This document shows positions 1-12,100 of a DNA stretch of 64,000 bases, one piece after another. The notes below the pieces were generated by a model. It was not told the origin of the DNA. It did not search any database and was given only the letters and a program-made list of their open reading frames with translations. Source of the DNA: Asparagopsis taxiformis (Eukaryota; Rhodophyta; Florideophyceae; Bonnemaisoniales; Bonnemaisoniaceae); NCBI GenBank assembly GCA_030407315.1, contig JALQPE010000215.1, positions 1 through 64,000 on the forward strand, given 5' to 3'. The position numbers were made by a program, and so were the translations under genes. Numbering within the stretch: position 1 is the first letter of the stretch; each line of letters starts with the position of its first letter.

Positions 1-372
1 AACTACGGTGTTGGAATGAAAAAAGACAGTAAATTTACTGTCTGAGACAGTAAAAATTACTGTCTGGCCAAGACAGTGCGCGGAGGACAGTAAAATTTAC
101 TGTCTGGAAATTTCAGAATACTGCTGCAGCAGTAAACTGGCACGAAATCTGGACAGTACCAAAAAAAACAGTAAAATTTACTGTCCAGAACAGTAAATTT
201 TACTGTCTGGAAGTGTTGCCGCCAGACAGTATGTGCAGACAGTACATTTACTGTCTGAGGCAGTACATTGTATTGTATTACTGCACTGTCTGGGGAAATC
301 TGTAGACAGTAGTGTAGATAGCAAATTGTATTGTCTGCGGGTAGTACCGTGCATTGGGACAACACTGTCTGG
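1..372. repeat. Left terminal inverted repeat and subterminal ACTGTC array of E1
   Basis: The terminal 13 bases (first base mutated) are followed by about 15 copies of GACAGT/ACTGTC in both orientations, many as short palindromes such as ACAGTAAATTTACTGT. The same block recurs at 44904-45276. Clustered subterminal repeats of this kind are the expected transposase or accessory-protein binding region of CACTA elements. The next 500 bases (373-902) hold no convincing gene. Confidence 0.85.
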
Positions 373-902
373 TGGAGTGGACTTAGAGGAAAATATGGAG
401 CATAGTGTTAGTGTGAAGGTAAATATTGGAATGGTGTGTGGAATACGACTATAGTAATTGTGATGGTGCTTTACAGATAGTTGGGTGCGGGGAAGCTAGA
501 TGCTGAATAGACGTTGTAGAAAGAAAGATAGGGAAGATTGAACATATCTCGTTTGTCTCACCGTAAGGAGAGAAAGTACAGAGTAGACTATATTATGTTG
601 AGTTTAGCATTTCAAATTATACCTATCTATCTTTGCATTGAAAGTGTCGAGTAGGAGACGTCAGTCTGGTAGCGAGGTGTGGTATTCACAGGACGTGGGT
701 GGTGCAAAGGAAGAATACGCACCATCCACCACTAAATTATGAAAAATAACCGTTACGGAGCACGAGAAGCATTATTATTATGTAGAGTAGAACAGGATGG
801 ATGCATCCACTGGAATGATATTTGCTACAACACTGCTGTACTAAGCGTGACACCTTCCTTCAAAGCACTTCCCTTTTAGCAAACTCCAATTGCAAGGTCA
901 AC

Positions 903-2306
903 ATGAATCCCGAAACCTCCGTAAGCATCGCTGCATTTTCCGAAATAACGCGTGAGGGCTTTTCGAACATCACTGCAGAGCTGAAAGCCCTGAGTGATAA
1001 AATGGATGCCGTCGAGAAGAGCACCATTCAATTACGCGAGACTCTCGGAAATGTCGCCAAGACTGTCTCCATGCTAAACACCGATATGCAGGAGGTCAAG
1101 AGCATCGTCGATGGGCTTCTGAGCCAGGGACAAGGACATCCGAAGAAGATCGCCTGAGAAGGACAGGGAACGTCTCCGCATTGCGCAGGATGCGGAGAAA
1201 TCGTTCACGTTCGAAATGGTGTGTGCTGTGCTGTGTGCTGTTGTTCCAACGTACACGAAGGCAATGGTGGATAAGAGGGATAGGCATTTCAACGGATGCC
1301 AGCTAATCAATACGCTGATGTTCGCCAGGCAGAGCAATGAGCGAAAGGATGTGTTCAATAGGACGCTTGCCGGCCGGAACCACATTGAATTGCGCTGTGC
1401 AAGTTGTGACCTCTTTAATCAAGAATACGTGTCAAAACAATTCTTTCAGAGAGGGAGGAGACCGTTCCAGCTCCAATGGAACGTCGGAAGGTATCGAACG
1501 GTGGAGAGGGCGCGGGGGTATGTGACTACCGGGACCATTGAGGAGACAATTCGCGGAACGGACTCTGCTCGCATGGATGGAATGCATGGGACGTCCGAGG
1601 CAAGTGATGGGGCCGCTCGAAAGCAGAAGCGAAGAAAGGTTGGTGACAATGGGCCGTTGCACAGAAAGGAGGTAGGCATCACTGTGACGAAATCGGCACT
1701 CACGGCAGTGACCGGTTTATGAACAAGTCCAGAGATCATGTGCGCGAAACCGTTCATCCGAGATCTTGGATTCGTTCTATACAGTGGGTTTCAAGGTTCA
1801 GTCCGCATGGAGCATCATTTGCACGACGGTGGGCTGGACATTGAGTCAGTTCCAAGTCTGTACTCGGCGCAGAGGAAAATGAATGCAGCGGCGAGCGCGC
1901 AGCAATGGATGACAAGAATATGAAGATTCTTCGCGACTTCATTGCGTGCGAAAAGAAATGGTATTCAAAGTCGAGTACGAAGAAGTTCAAATAATTGGAG
2001 AACCGGACAAGAGGTTTGTGACTAGGAGGATCAATTTAGTAGAGGTTGCACTGAACTTTGCAGTCGCCTACACGCAATGTTCTGATAAGAAACATGTTCC
2101 TGCGACGTTCAGAATACTCCTTGCAATTCATCTACATACTTGCATACGGGTTCCGAACGATTTTGAAATTTCAAAGTGGAGCAGAGGTGGGAGGAGCGCA
2201 AATCCGGGAAATCAATGAAGCAGTGAAACTGCTTCTTCCCGGGGAGCGGGTGAGTAGTCGTTTTATGAATGAGGAGGTTTTGACTATATCGCGCGTGATA
2301 GAATGA
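903..2306 (+). pseudogene. Decayed copy of the coiled-coil transposon gene found intact at 32834-34507
   Basis: The ORF fragments 903-1157, 1216-1722 and 1946-2218 lie in order on the plus strand in different frames. The first begins MNPETSVSIAAF and is a heptad-like coiled coil, as is the start of the 557-residue protein at 32834. The second carries a basic KQKRRK patch where the intact protein has SKRRRL. The third contains KVEYEEVQIIGEPD...TRR, which aligns with QVTYIVQVSGDID...TRV of the intact protein. The order and relative position of these matches make homology likely although identity is low. Several frameshifts and stops separate the pieces, so this copy is unlikely to make the full protein. 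Function is unknown; the neighbour on the right is the convergent Tudor-like gene, as at 34 kb. Confidence 0.5.
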
Positions 2307-2707
2307 AAACTGAATGTAGACGATGGGGGGGACTCAGTGCTGGAGGAGAGCTTCAGGTCTATGGAAGAGGACGGAGGAGATGAAGAATATGTGAAGGTAT
2401 TCGTCGATGATGAAATCGAGAATGAAGGGGAGTAGTATCGGATGAAACCGGTTTCGGTATAGTAGACGAAGAATGAAGAAATAAAATTTCTGTTGAGTGA
2501 ATTTTGTAATAGATGGAAGTAGATAGATACGAGACATCAGGAAACCAGTCAGACGATAGTGTCAAGTCGAAGGAATAGCGCAGAGACAGGTAGTGGAATA
2601 GTCGAAGTAGGAAGGGGCGAGGGTATCCGTCTTTACTAGAAATGATGGCCACAGGAGCTCTAGAATGAAATACCCAGGAACAGGATAACTACGGATAGTG
2701 TACTTTA

Positions 2708-4068
2708 TTATTTTTGCTCAGGACTGCAGTTGGCAGTGGGAAGAGAGCGAGGGTGGGTATTGTCTGAATCCGCATTGAAGCCAAGACGAGAGATAGCCTC
2801 ATAGCCAATGTCTTCAAGCTCCTGGCATGTAGTAGTACCACTGAAAATACAGCAAGGTAAGCGTAGATGTAGTGTACCAAACGTCTCTGCGGTTGATAGA
2901 GGCTGGAAAGTGCTGTAACAAGCTCGGCGCTGAATACGTCTCCACAGTAACGAAAACGTTGCTCCATAGGTAACAGTAGCCTTATCACGTAGGTGGAAAG
3001 AGTCCACGATGCTAGACTGTGATAGTTGGCTAAGACATAGGGGATGTAAAAATGTATTGTTGACGTGGTCAAACTCGTAGGAGTCTCTGCAAAGAACTGT
3101 CATACGTTGGTCTGGGCTGGACAGGACGTAAGCAGATGAGCCGACGAGAAATGCGGAAGAAGGAGCATCATGAGAGCAATCAACGTCGACTAGATTTCCT
3201 AAAATTCGGACAATCGATGAGCTGCCTCCATCGCGTTCCGCCCTGCTCTTCACCAATATTTTCTGGAACCCGTGTTGCGAGGTACCTATGGAGTCACATA
3301 GTGCCTGAAAGGTGGGGAAAATGATGGAAAGATCCGACTCATTTCCAGAGGGAAAGGTGATGTCCTCAAAGGACGGCTGGAAGAGAACGTCACGATTCTC
3401 TTTCGCCTTGCATTGAATGGCAATAGTGCGGAATTGAGCAAGGGAGCAGTCGCCTGTACTCTGATTTCTTCTTGCGATGTTTGTCGCATTCCCCTGGAGT
3501 GCTCGGATTTTGTCATCCGGAGGGAGAGGGGCTTGTCTGTGTACACACCAAGCTTCTGAAACAGAATGCTACATACAGTCAGAGCAGAGGAGGTCATGGA
3601 ACTGTTGGAATCGAATGGAGGGGGAAGAGGATGTTTGGCAGCTGACTCCAGCTTTTCCAATCTTGCCAGCATTTCTGCTATGGTCTTCTTCATTTGATCC
3701 GCAGTGCAATCTTGAAGGATGCCGCGGTGGCGGTGGCGAGTGTGGTCAATGCCGTAGTCCGGGTCTCTCTCTGCTGGGGATGGAGGTGAGTCCATACTGC
3801 GAAGCTCACCACTTCGCCACGGGAGAACCCTTCCGGAATCCTTGTCGACGAGCTCGTTACGATCTGAAATCTTGACTTGAGAAAGGGTAGAGTCGAAACC
3901 ATATTCAGCTTTGTATTCGAGCAATGCATGGAGGAATGGGTCTGTTTCAGTCTTGACCTGAGTAATTTCCTTGACGATTGCAGACCACCACACAATTTTT
4001 CGTTTCCTCCCAAACGGCCGAAGTTCCCATTGAACTTCTATAACGTCGTTTGGAGCGAGAGGAAGCAT
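2708..4068 (-). pseudogene. Frameshifted homologue of the Tudor/Agenet-like protein (intact copy at 34634-36328)
   Basis: The ATG at 4068 opens MLPLAPNDVIEVQW and continues to a WW pair (KIVWWSAIVKEI). This parallels EIDVWFQVGDDAIWWKATVVEM in the 564-residue protein at 34634-36328. Such D-x-V-x-W...WW-A-V patterns occur in Tudor and Agenet modules, which bind modified histone tails. A second part (2708-3256, another frame) contains GSSSIVRILGNLVDVDCS and VGSSAYVLSS, aligning with ARPCALRLFGTILCS and IGSSSFCIAG of the intact protein. The two parts are therefore one gene broken by a frameshift near 3430-3480. It converges on the decayed coiled-coil gene. The domain call is weak because only short motifs are visible. 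Confidence 0.5.
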
Positions 4069-4581
4069 GTTGGGATAGCTATGGAATAGAATTGTTGTAT
4101 TAGTGAAAGCCTAACCGTTACCTTCTGCTAAAGAGTAGTATATACTAGGAGGATTGGAAAGGTCGAGAAGAGATGTTTAGGTGGTGTAGAAATAGAATGG
4201 ACAATTGACAAAATTGACACGTCAGTGTGGATGATGTCTGCCATGAACTGATTGCAGCATAAAATTTGATGTGAATAATCGTTCTAGAAGTGAATGTCGG
4301 ATGCATACGATTGGACTACAAAGATACGTTTAGAGATGTTACGGGGCCCAATAAATTGCATGGAAAAATATTTTGAGTATTACTTTAGTATTACATTGAT
4401 TATTGAGCTAACAGTCGATGTAGTTATCTTGTAAAGGTTCGGACAGGGGTGGAAAGGAAACAGCCACCGAAGTGCTACCACTCGCTGACACTTTGTTTTA
4501 AACAACCAACTTCTGCTTTGCGCCACCCTGGTCAAGCAGCAACCAACTATCCCTTTCTTAAAAACTCTACCTTTGTTCGCC
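4069..4581. promoter_or_regulatory. Shared upstream region between two divergent genes
   Basis: About 510 bases separate the ATG of the Tudor-like gene (4068, minus) from the ATG of the methyltransferase fusion (4582, plus). No ORF, RNA gene or transposon repeat is evident. By position it should contain both promoters. A pyrimidine-rich stretch with CTTTGTTCGCC precedes the ATG at 4582. No defined promoter element was recognised. Confidence 0.3.
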
Positions 4582-7500
4582 ATGGAAGGAACGTTCCACA
4601 ATCACGGTGAAAAGCACGACGGATGGGTGTTCATCGACCCCAATCAAGTCAGCAAATTCGTATCGATTCGCGATGTTGATGCAAGTCATGTGGAAGCGCT
4701 CATGGAGAGCATTCGCAACAGCGGTTATGACACAGCTCATCCCGTGACTGGCAGGTTTCGAGAAGGCGTTCTGGAGATATTGGATGGAGCGCACCGCTGC
4801 ATGGCAATTGTACGTGGAATGGAGAAGGGCGTCTTTCCTCCTGGCGTTACGATTCCTATGCGAGAAGAGTCTATCGTGGCGGACACCAACAGCAGTACTG
4901 CTGTTGTGCTGGACCGTGTGAGAGCGACGACATCCAACGACATTGCAGGCCTGCAAAGGCGCATGATGTTTGTTGAGTATCTGATGATCGCCGTTGATCT
5001 CAGAGACGAGTACTGGGTCCAAAACGGAAAGGACAAGTACGCTCATATTTCGTCTGTGAGGATGGCTGATGTGTTGGGCTGGATCAAATCCTGCGATCCA
5101 AGCGGCCAAATTGCTTCAAGCCTGAGTGGTAAACCGCAGTACAGCTCATGCATGTCTATCCTGGCTGTGCTTCGGCCGTATCACCGAGCAGAAGATTCGA
5201 GTTCGATTGATTTGCGTCTGTGGCAAATGTTTTGTCATGCATGGGGACTCAATGCAGAGATGGGTGATTCTCCGAGGATGGTTGAGTTTCCGAAACAGGT
5301 GGGGGTGACTAGTTCTCGTGCCGTCGAAATGTTTGGCAAGACACCCCGCGGAGAATTGTCCTCTCCACTGAACCGCGAACTGCTTTCGAGCAGGTACTTT
5401 CTGGACCAGGCGGTTACATGGCATGCAATCGATGCAACATCCAGTGCGCAAGCCAACCAGCTTGGATTTGTTGTCGACCGTGTGTGTTAGCTGCGTGGGA
5501 TACCGGGGCAAGAGTGTTGGGGTATGAGGATGTTGAATCGATGTGCTGGCCGTTCATGGTATTCGATCCTGCGAGCCTTTGCTTCAGGTCACTCCCGAAT
5601 CGGTCTGATGGCTGTGCGGTCGAGGAGCATCGGAAAAACCTGACCATTGTCCCGAAAACTGTAGACAGTGAAAACGGGTTCTGTGCCGACCTTCCAGTGG
5701 CTGTGGATGCAAGGCTGCGATCATTGACAAGCGCCTTCCTGCTGTCGATACGCCAATGTGTCACTGAGGTGAATGTGTTCGCCGAGCGTGGTCAGCTGAT
5801 GCAGAGACTTCGAGCCTTGCTTTTCGACACTCCTGACAAGTTCGGCTTGAACTCGTTCATGCGAGCCAAGTTGAACACGTCTCATGCCCTGGATGGTCAG
5901 AGGAGGCTGAAGGCTTGGTTATTGCGAACCCGAGAGCAACGAAAGCTTCCTCTGACCATGGATGAGTTGCACAGTCTTGAGGATACGCCCGAGCCTGGCA
6001 TCCTTGAAGGTGCACCTGCGCAGATGGAAATATCCGCAGCAGTGCCAAACAATGGCAGCGAGGATATAGAAGAGGATAGTCTGGAGCCACAGAGGAAGAA
6101 GGCTAGGCTGGAGCGCGGTGGTGGAGAGGACGATAATGCGGCGGTTGCTAGCGAAACAGCAACAAGAGAAGGTGCGGCCGAGGATGACGCTATGGAGGTT
6201 GACACTGTATCGCCTACAGAAGCACCGCTCGTTGACGTCGGAAAGGAAACCAAGCCAGAATATGTCACCAAGCTGGAAGCTGTGATGGGGCGTTACATTC
6301 ACACTGTGAATTGTGACGCCACTGATGTAGCCAAAGAGGTGGAGGACAAAATTAGTTTCCTGGAAGATGGCGTGTTGGAGGACAGTGTTCAGCTTGTGCT
6401 CACTGATCCTCCATTCAACACGAGGCGGGAAGGCGGCAGAGAAAACTCGGAGTACGATATTCTGGAGCCGGAAGAGTTGGCGAGTGTTGCGTGTGAAATA
6501 GTTCGAGTTCTTCGGCCTGGCGGCCATGCTCTGATCTATTCCAGCGTGCGCCAACTCGTGGCATGGATGGATGCAATCAGAAATGCCGAGCCTGGCAAGA
6601 TGATTGTGGACAGTGTTCCAGTCGTGCTATCTCGCCGACCACACAGCTTTACGTCCAATCCATCGACGAAAACGTGCACACTGCATAATATGCACGATTT
6701 CGTTATCCATGCGTATAAGCGGGGGAAGGGTATGGCTGCGTACGATATGGTGGATTACAGGTTGCACAATCCGGACATATCGAGGCACCCTGGGTTCACC
6801 AACGCGATTGACAACGTTCCGAGGTTGTCGGCTGGTGAAGCTCAATACGATGGGCAGAACAACCGACTGCGCCATGAGCAGAAGGCGTTGACCACTCTTC
6901 GTGAGCTTCTGGAACGATTTTCGAAGCAGAACGATATCGTGATGGATTTCTTCTCGGGAACATACAGCACAGCCATAGCGTGTATGACGTTGAGGGATGG
7001 TACGTATCGTCGGTTCATTGGGTGTGAGAAGGAAAAAAGGTGCCACGATGCATCGCAGGAGTGGATACTGCATGCTTTCGTCAGTGAGGTGAAAGCCGGG
7101 CGATATGGGGGGATCTTGCAGCGTGAGGTGGAGAGTATTCTTGGGGACGAGTCGGTACCGGTCACAGGAAAAGCTCCAAGGCTTCGTCAGAAGCACATCT
7201 CAGATGCACCAGAAGGTTTACCTGCTGTGACAGCATTGCCGAACCATCTGCTTGTGTTCGTTGCGTCAATGAAGAAGGACGGGTCTATGCTTCACAGATT
7301 GAGCGGGGTGCCTATGGACCAGTGGCCGGCCGAGGACATGCACTCGTTTTGGAGCATAGACCCGGACGCGATTCTGGCTGCCGATGCCGCATTCTACGGT
7401 GTCTATGTTTCGCAATCGGAGGTAAGAGGTGGTGGGTTTGGCGTATTCGCGGCGAAGAAACTGAAGAAGGGGACGGTCATTGGCTGGTACAACGGGACGA

Positions 7501-7901
7501 TTTTCTATGCGAAGATTCGAGACTCGGAACCGCAGAGATCAGTGATGTACGGCCCGGAAGGATTTGGGTGCACAGGAGAGAGGTTCCAGGACTACAACAT
7601 GGAATTGGAAACCACGTACATAGGGAGGGGTGCACCTGTTCGGAAGGTTTGGCTCGTTCCAGCGGTCTATAATTGTACCAGCTACCTCAATGATTGTCGG
7701 GTCATTGACGGAACGGAGAAAGCGACCGAGGTGAGTCGAACACAGTCAGCCGAGTTTCGACAAGGCGATGCCATAGACAAACCGGACTTTGCTTCAAATA
7801 TCAAGAATCCCCATGCTGTCAAGGTCGTTCTGACCAGAGACGTTGAAGCTGATGAGGAGATATTTGCCGACTATGGTAGAAAATATTGGCCAGCTAACTG
7901 A
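4582..7901 (+). CDS. ParB-like / beta-class DNA amino-methyltransferase / SET-domain fusion, one frameshift
   Basis: The start is the ATG at 4582 (context GCCATGG). The first ORF runs to 5490 and contains a ParB-like module with ILDGAHRCMAI (compare the DG-x-HR motif of ParB nuclease folds). The second ORF, in another frame, overlaps from 5418 and runs to 7901. Their junction aligns with the continuous homologue at 28242-31715, so they are one gene with a frameshift near 5480-5490. The second part has a basic QRKKARLE stretch near 6090, methyltransferase motif IV TDPPF (6402-6416), a late motif I DFFSGTYSTAIA near 6945 (motif IV before motif I is beta class, as in CcrM), and a C-terminal SET-like domain (GGGFGVFAA near 7430; EEIFADYG near 7870). 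Expected activity is N6-adenine or N4-cytosine methylation plus lysine methylation. The frameshift could be real or an assembly error. Confidence 0.8.
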
Positions 7902-8169
7902 GCTACTTTGATAGATTTGAGTAAACACGCATTGGCAGAGACAATAGACTGTGCATCATCTTGCAAGAGCGCTAGATATTATAGACTAGACTACAACAAT
8001 CGTGACATGACTGCAGGAAGGCATCTGCGGCCTGGAGTGCAAACTATCCACTTTTCTACTGCTTTACCTATGGATACGAAAAGGAGAGAAACTAGAAAGA
8101 TGTGAGTGAGAAATTGTGTAGCAACGCAGCATGTAGAACACCAGTAAGAGAGCGATGTAGGAGAAGCAG

Positions 8170-8640
8170 TCACCCCATTACAGTGCGGGCCGTTTACCGG
8201 GGATGCTGACAGCAAAGTCATCGTTACGATGACTTTGCTGTAAGAAAACAAATCATTACAGCAGCCACGATTTCTTTACCGGGTAAAAAAATTGTGGCCG
8301 CTGTAATGAAACGTTTTCTTACAGCAAAGTCATCGTTACGATGACTTTGCTGTAAGAAAGCAAATCATTACAGCGGCCACAATTTTTTACCCGGTAAAAA
8401 TTCTTGCTGATTTTTTACCCGGTAAAAAATTCTTTGGCCACTGCAAGGAAACGGTTCCTTACAGCAAAGTCATCGTTACGATGACTTTGCTGTAAGAAAG
8501 CAAATCATTACAGCGGCCACAATTTTTTACCCGGTAAAGAAATCGTGGCTGCTGTAATGTTTTCTTTTCTTACAGCAAAGTCATCGTAACGATGACTTTG
8601 CTGTAAGGAACCCTGGTAAACGGCTTCGGCTGTAAGCAGC
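8170..8640. repeat. Palindrome cluster 1
   Basis: Four perfect 33-bp palindromes (arms ACAGCAAAGTCATCGT around one central base) lie at 8209-8241, 8321-8353, 8461-8493 and 8572-8604. Between them are TTTTACC-C/G-GGTAAAA palindromes inside CATTACAG...CTGTAATG inverted repeats. The cluster is bounded by GTTTACCGGGGATGC on the left and its inverted counterpart on the right, so it could fold back on itself. The rest of the 7902-9110 interval shows no convincing gene. Confidence 0.85.
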
Positions 8641-9110
8641 AGGGAGTTTCGTCCTTCTCCCATCTTGGTAAAGGTGAGAAGCGAAGTGTGAAGTCGGGAA
8701 AATTGCTCAGCAAAGGTCTGTACGGCTGTGAGCAGCTCTCAGGAGTATTTTACCTCACGTGGTCTCTGTTCAGGGTATACCCTGTATATATATAGGTAGC
8801 CTAGTGTAGGTGGGAAGATAGACGAAAATTCTACCAATAATTTATCACAGTGACGGCTCTCGTAGTCGAAATCTGCGCGTTGTCAAGGGTTGAAACTAGT
8901 CTCCCCCTACGGCCTAGCTAGTAAAATCATACAACGTTGTAGACTAATATTAAAAAGTAGCAAGCAATCTGCTGAGTAGCACTAAACTATGAGATGAAGG
9001 CCAGATGTATAGATGAAAACCGAAAAGTGGGCTAAGATAACAATGTTGAGATGAGAAAGACAGAACTTTTAGCAGGGAACAGTAGTATAGGTTTTAATAC
9101 TTCTGGTATG
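8641..9110. other. Noncoding 3' region downstream of the ParB/dioxygenase gene
   Basis: There is no supported gene. Its sequence resembles 54305-54700 in E3, so it is part of the transposon family and not host spacer. It should contain the 3' end of the minus-strand gene whose stop codon is at 9111-9113. Confidence 0.4.
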
Positions 9111-12100
9111 CTATCTATTGCTCCTATCGTACTTGTAATATTCGACGGTGTGGATGTGGTCCGTGAGGACGTCCTTCTCCGTCTTCAAGTAGATGTGGCC
9201 GCGCGTGGGCAGGCCATAGACTAACTTCTCGCCTGCAGGAAGATCTCCTCGGCTGAAGCCGACCCCGTAATGGTAAAGGTCACCGCGACCAACCAATACG
9301 GAATAGGGTGGCACCCAAAAGGTGAGAGGGGGAACCTTCCACATATCGGCGTCCGGATTGGCCAGGCATACATGACTATAAGGGGCAACTACTATAAGAA
9401 CCCATCGGCTCCGCTCGACATCATGAAATATGATGGAGACTTGGTAGGACTTCCAACACTATTCGTCGATACCTTGAAGTCCGTGTGCCCATCCTGGTCC
9501 GCAGCCCCATCTGCTGTAAGAAGCAGCCGCAATCCTGTCTTCGGGAAGAAGACAGGATCCTCACCCTCCATTCCCAACTTCAAGAACTCCGCACAAACAC
9601 CAAGAGCAAGCTCTGCCACCAACTTGTTCTTATACATCTCCAAATTCCCCTCCTCCAACTTGTCGCACAACTCACGCCGCGGCAGAGAGAGGCGCCCACG
9701 ACCACCATCCATGCGGTCCTTCGCATCACCCACGTTGTGGATGAACTGCCACGGCGAAGGATCGAAGCCGGGCTTTGCGAAAGCTGGCGGCTCGTCCTGT
9801 GGCTCCCTGTCGTCATCGTTAGAATCAGACTGCTGGGAGGGTTTTTCAACCTCCTCAACCAGCGGGAACTGCCTAGCGAAGTGACCGAACAACTCATGCG
9901 TCGCATTACCAGCCGTGGACGATGCCAACAGGCCTTCCATAACAATAACCCCCAAGTTTTCCAACAATGCCTTCTTCACCGCAAAGTACCTGTCCACCAC
10001 CGTATCCTCAGCACCCGGCGATGCAGCTGCCTGGAATGCTGCCGCCCTCATTTCCGCCCGAACCGTCTCCACCGTCGTACTTTCCATATAGTACTTCATC
10101 CGGCTGCCAGACGCAATTGCGCTGGGGAGAACGGCGGCCACATTCTCATCGACGATACTGTCGGGAATGGGATTCTCCTGGGCGTCGTCGAACTGGAGAA
10201 CCGGCTCCCGAGAGCGACCTCGGGAAGCCGACTTGGATTTCTTTGACGACGACTTTGATGAAGTCTCACCGAGCCTTCTCTTTTTGGTAGAAGGCTCGGG
10301 CGTCGCAGAAGGCGCTTCCAAGTTACGCTTCCCGAGGATGGAGTTTTCACCCGCATCCTCGGGGGCGCTCTCCAGCTCGACGACCTCCACAGCACCACCC
10401 GCCGTTCCACCACGACCGGAACGACTCGCTTGCAGGCGGGTACTCCTTCTGGGCATCACTTTCCTCCCAGAAGTTTCCACTCCGGGCGGTGCAGAATCAC
10501 TGACTTCAATGACATCTTCGTCAGGATCTGCACCGCCCTTCGCACTGCTGCCCTCGACCACATTCTCGGGAGTAGGGCCCTCCGTCGAAATCCTCGCAAC
10601 CGTCTTCTGTCCAACCCCACCGGATGGTGAAGGGACGAAACTGTCATCGCTGGAGCTTCCCGAACTGCTAGCAGATGCAGAACGGGAAGCTTCGACAGCG
10701 GGGGCCGGAGCAGCAGGGTGCTGCTCGGCAGCCGGAGTCGCAGGCTCAGGCTGCGAAGCCGGTGAGACCTGCTCCTGCGCGGCTTGGACAGGACGGTTGG
10801 GGGTACCAGTCCCGGCGTGGGAAACTGGACCAGAGCGTTCGCTGCCATCCTGGGGACCACGCGCAGTCGGCTTGACCGGGGTCACCGCAGGGGAGGATGC
10901 CGACACGGCAGGGGTAGAGACAGGAACAGGGGCAACCTCGGAATCGCTGGAAGATTCCAGTTGAGGTGGTGGGGGCAAAGGAATGGAGGATGAAGGGATG
11001 GGCAAGGAATTGGAAGAGGAAGGGATGGGGGCATCATCACCACATGTGGCTGGGAGCGCAGCATGTGGGATGTCTGGGTACATCGCGTGAAAGCGTTTCC
11101 GCATAATCATGTCGCGGTACCCAGTGACGCGCAGGAGCATTTTCCTGGCGTCCTTCCCGAAGACAGACTTCTTACGGGGAAAAATGTTCTCCGACTTGTA
11201 ACCATCGGGGGGGCCTTCCTTGGGACGGAAGTCTGCCCAGCACCCCTTCTTGGGGACCATCTGAGCAAGAACTTCGACAACGCGCGAGCGAATGTCGAAG
11301 CTCTTGCTCGGGTCACCCACGCTGGGAATTGAGCCATCCAGCATCCTCAACACATCCGACACGTTCCAGTACTCGGCCACCTCCTTCACGTACCCGAAGA
11401 TTTCCAACAAACCAGCAATCCATTCCTGCCCAATGGTACCAACCGAGTACGGTTTCAGCCCGGCCGACCGACGGCTACAAGTGTAGCGCGCCGTCATCTC
11501 CAGGATGAAACACTTCTGTACATCCGGAGCACTCCTGAACGACCCATTGAACAACAAGTTCACCGTACACCCAGCCAGATCCTCTGTGGAAGAAAACTGA
11601 ACGAACTCCGGCCTGTTCGGGATGCTCGACCAGTATTTGAAAGCAGGGCTTTCAATGGTCTTGAACCCTCGCGCGATCGAGACGTAGCGCATGAGCTGTC
11701 TCGGACGAATCCAGCTCAGCGCTTTCCGTTCTTTAATGTATTGAACGGTCGGCTCGATCTTCTTCTTTCCCAGGCGGTGGATATTGATGAACTCCATCAC
11801 AGAGCACACATTGTCAGCAACTGTTACCTCGCTGACATTGTGGGTGTGGAAGTTCATCAGCCGTGAAAGCGGGAGTACTTCTTCGGAGCAGAAGACATCC
11901 CGGCCAAGCCGAGTCGGTGGGAGGAGAAAGTCGACTGGAATAGTTCCAAAGCGACGGTAGATGTCAGACTTGACAAACTCCTCCCACTCTGGACTGTCCT
12001 TCGCAGGAGCAGGTCCAGCCGACTCGAGAATGGCCTTCAACGCGGTCACTCGGTGAGATCCATCGACGTATTGCAGTCGTACTTTGCATTGGAATCAATC

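Noticed and set aside
5418..5490. Two separate overlapping genes (ParB-like and methyltransferase)
   Set aside because: The homologue at 28242-31715 is continuous over this point, so a frameshift in one gene is the simpler account.
8170..8640. CRISPR array
   Set aside because: Repeats are palindromic, spaced unevenly by related sequence and not by unique spacers, and the context is eukaryotic.
10167..10964. 265-residue plus-strand ORF
   Set aside because: It is antisense to the low-complexity linker of ParB/dioxygenase #1; its composition mirrors the Ser/Pro/Glu linker.
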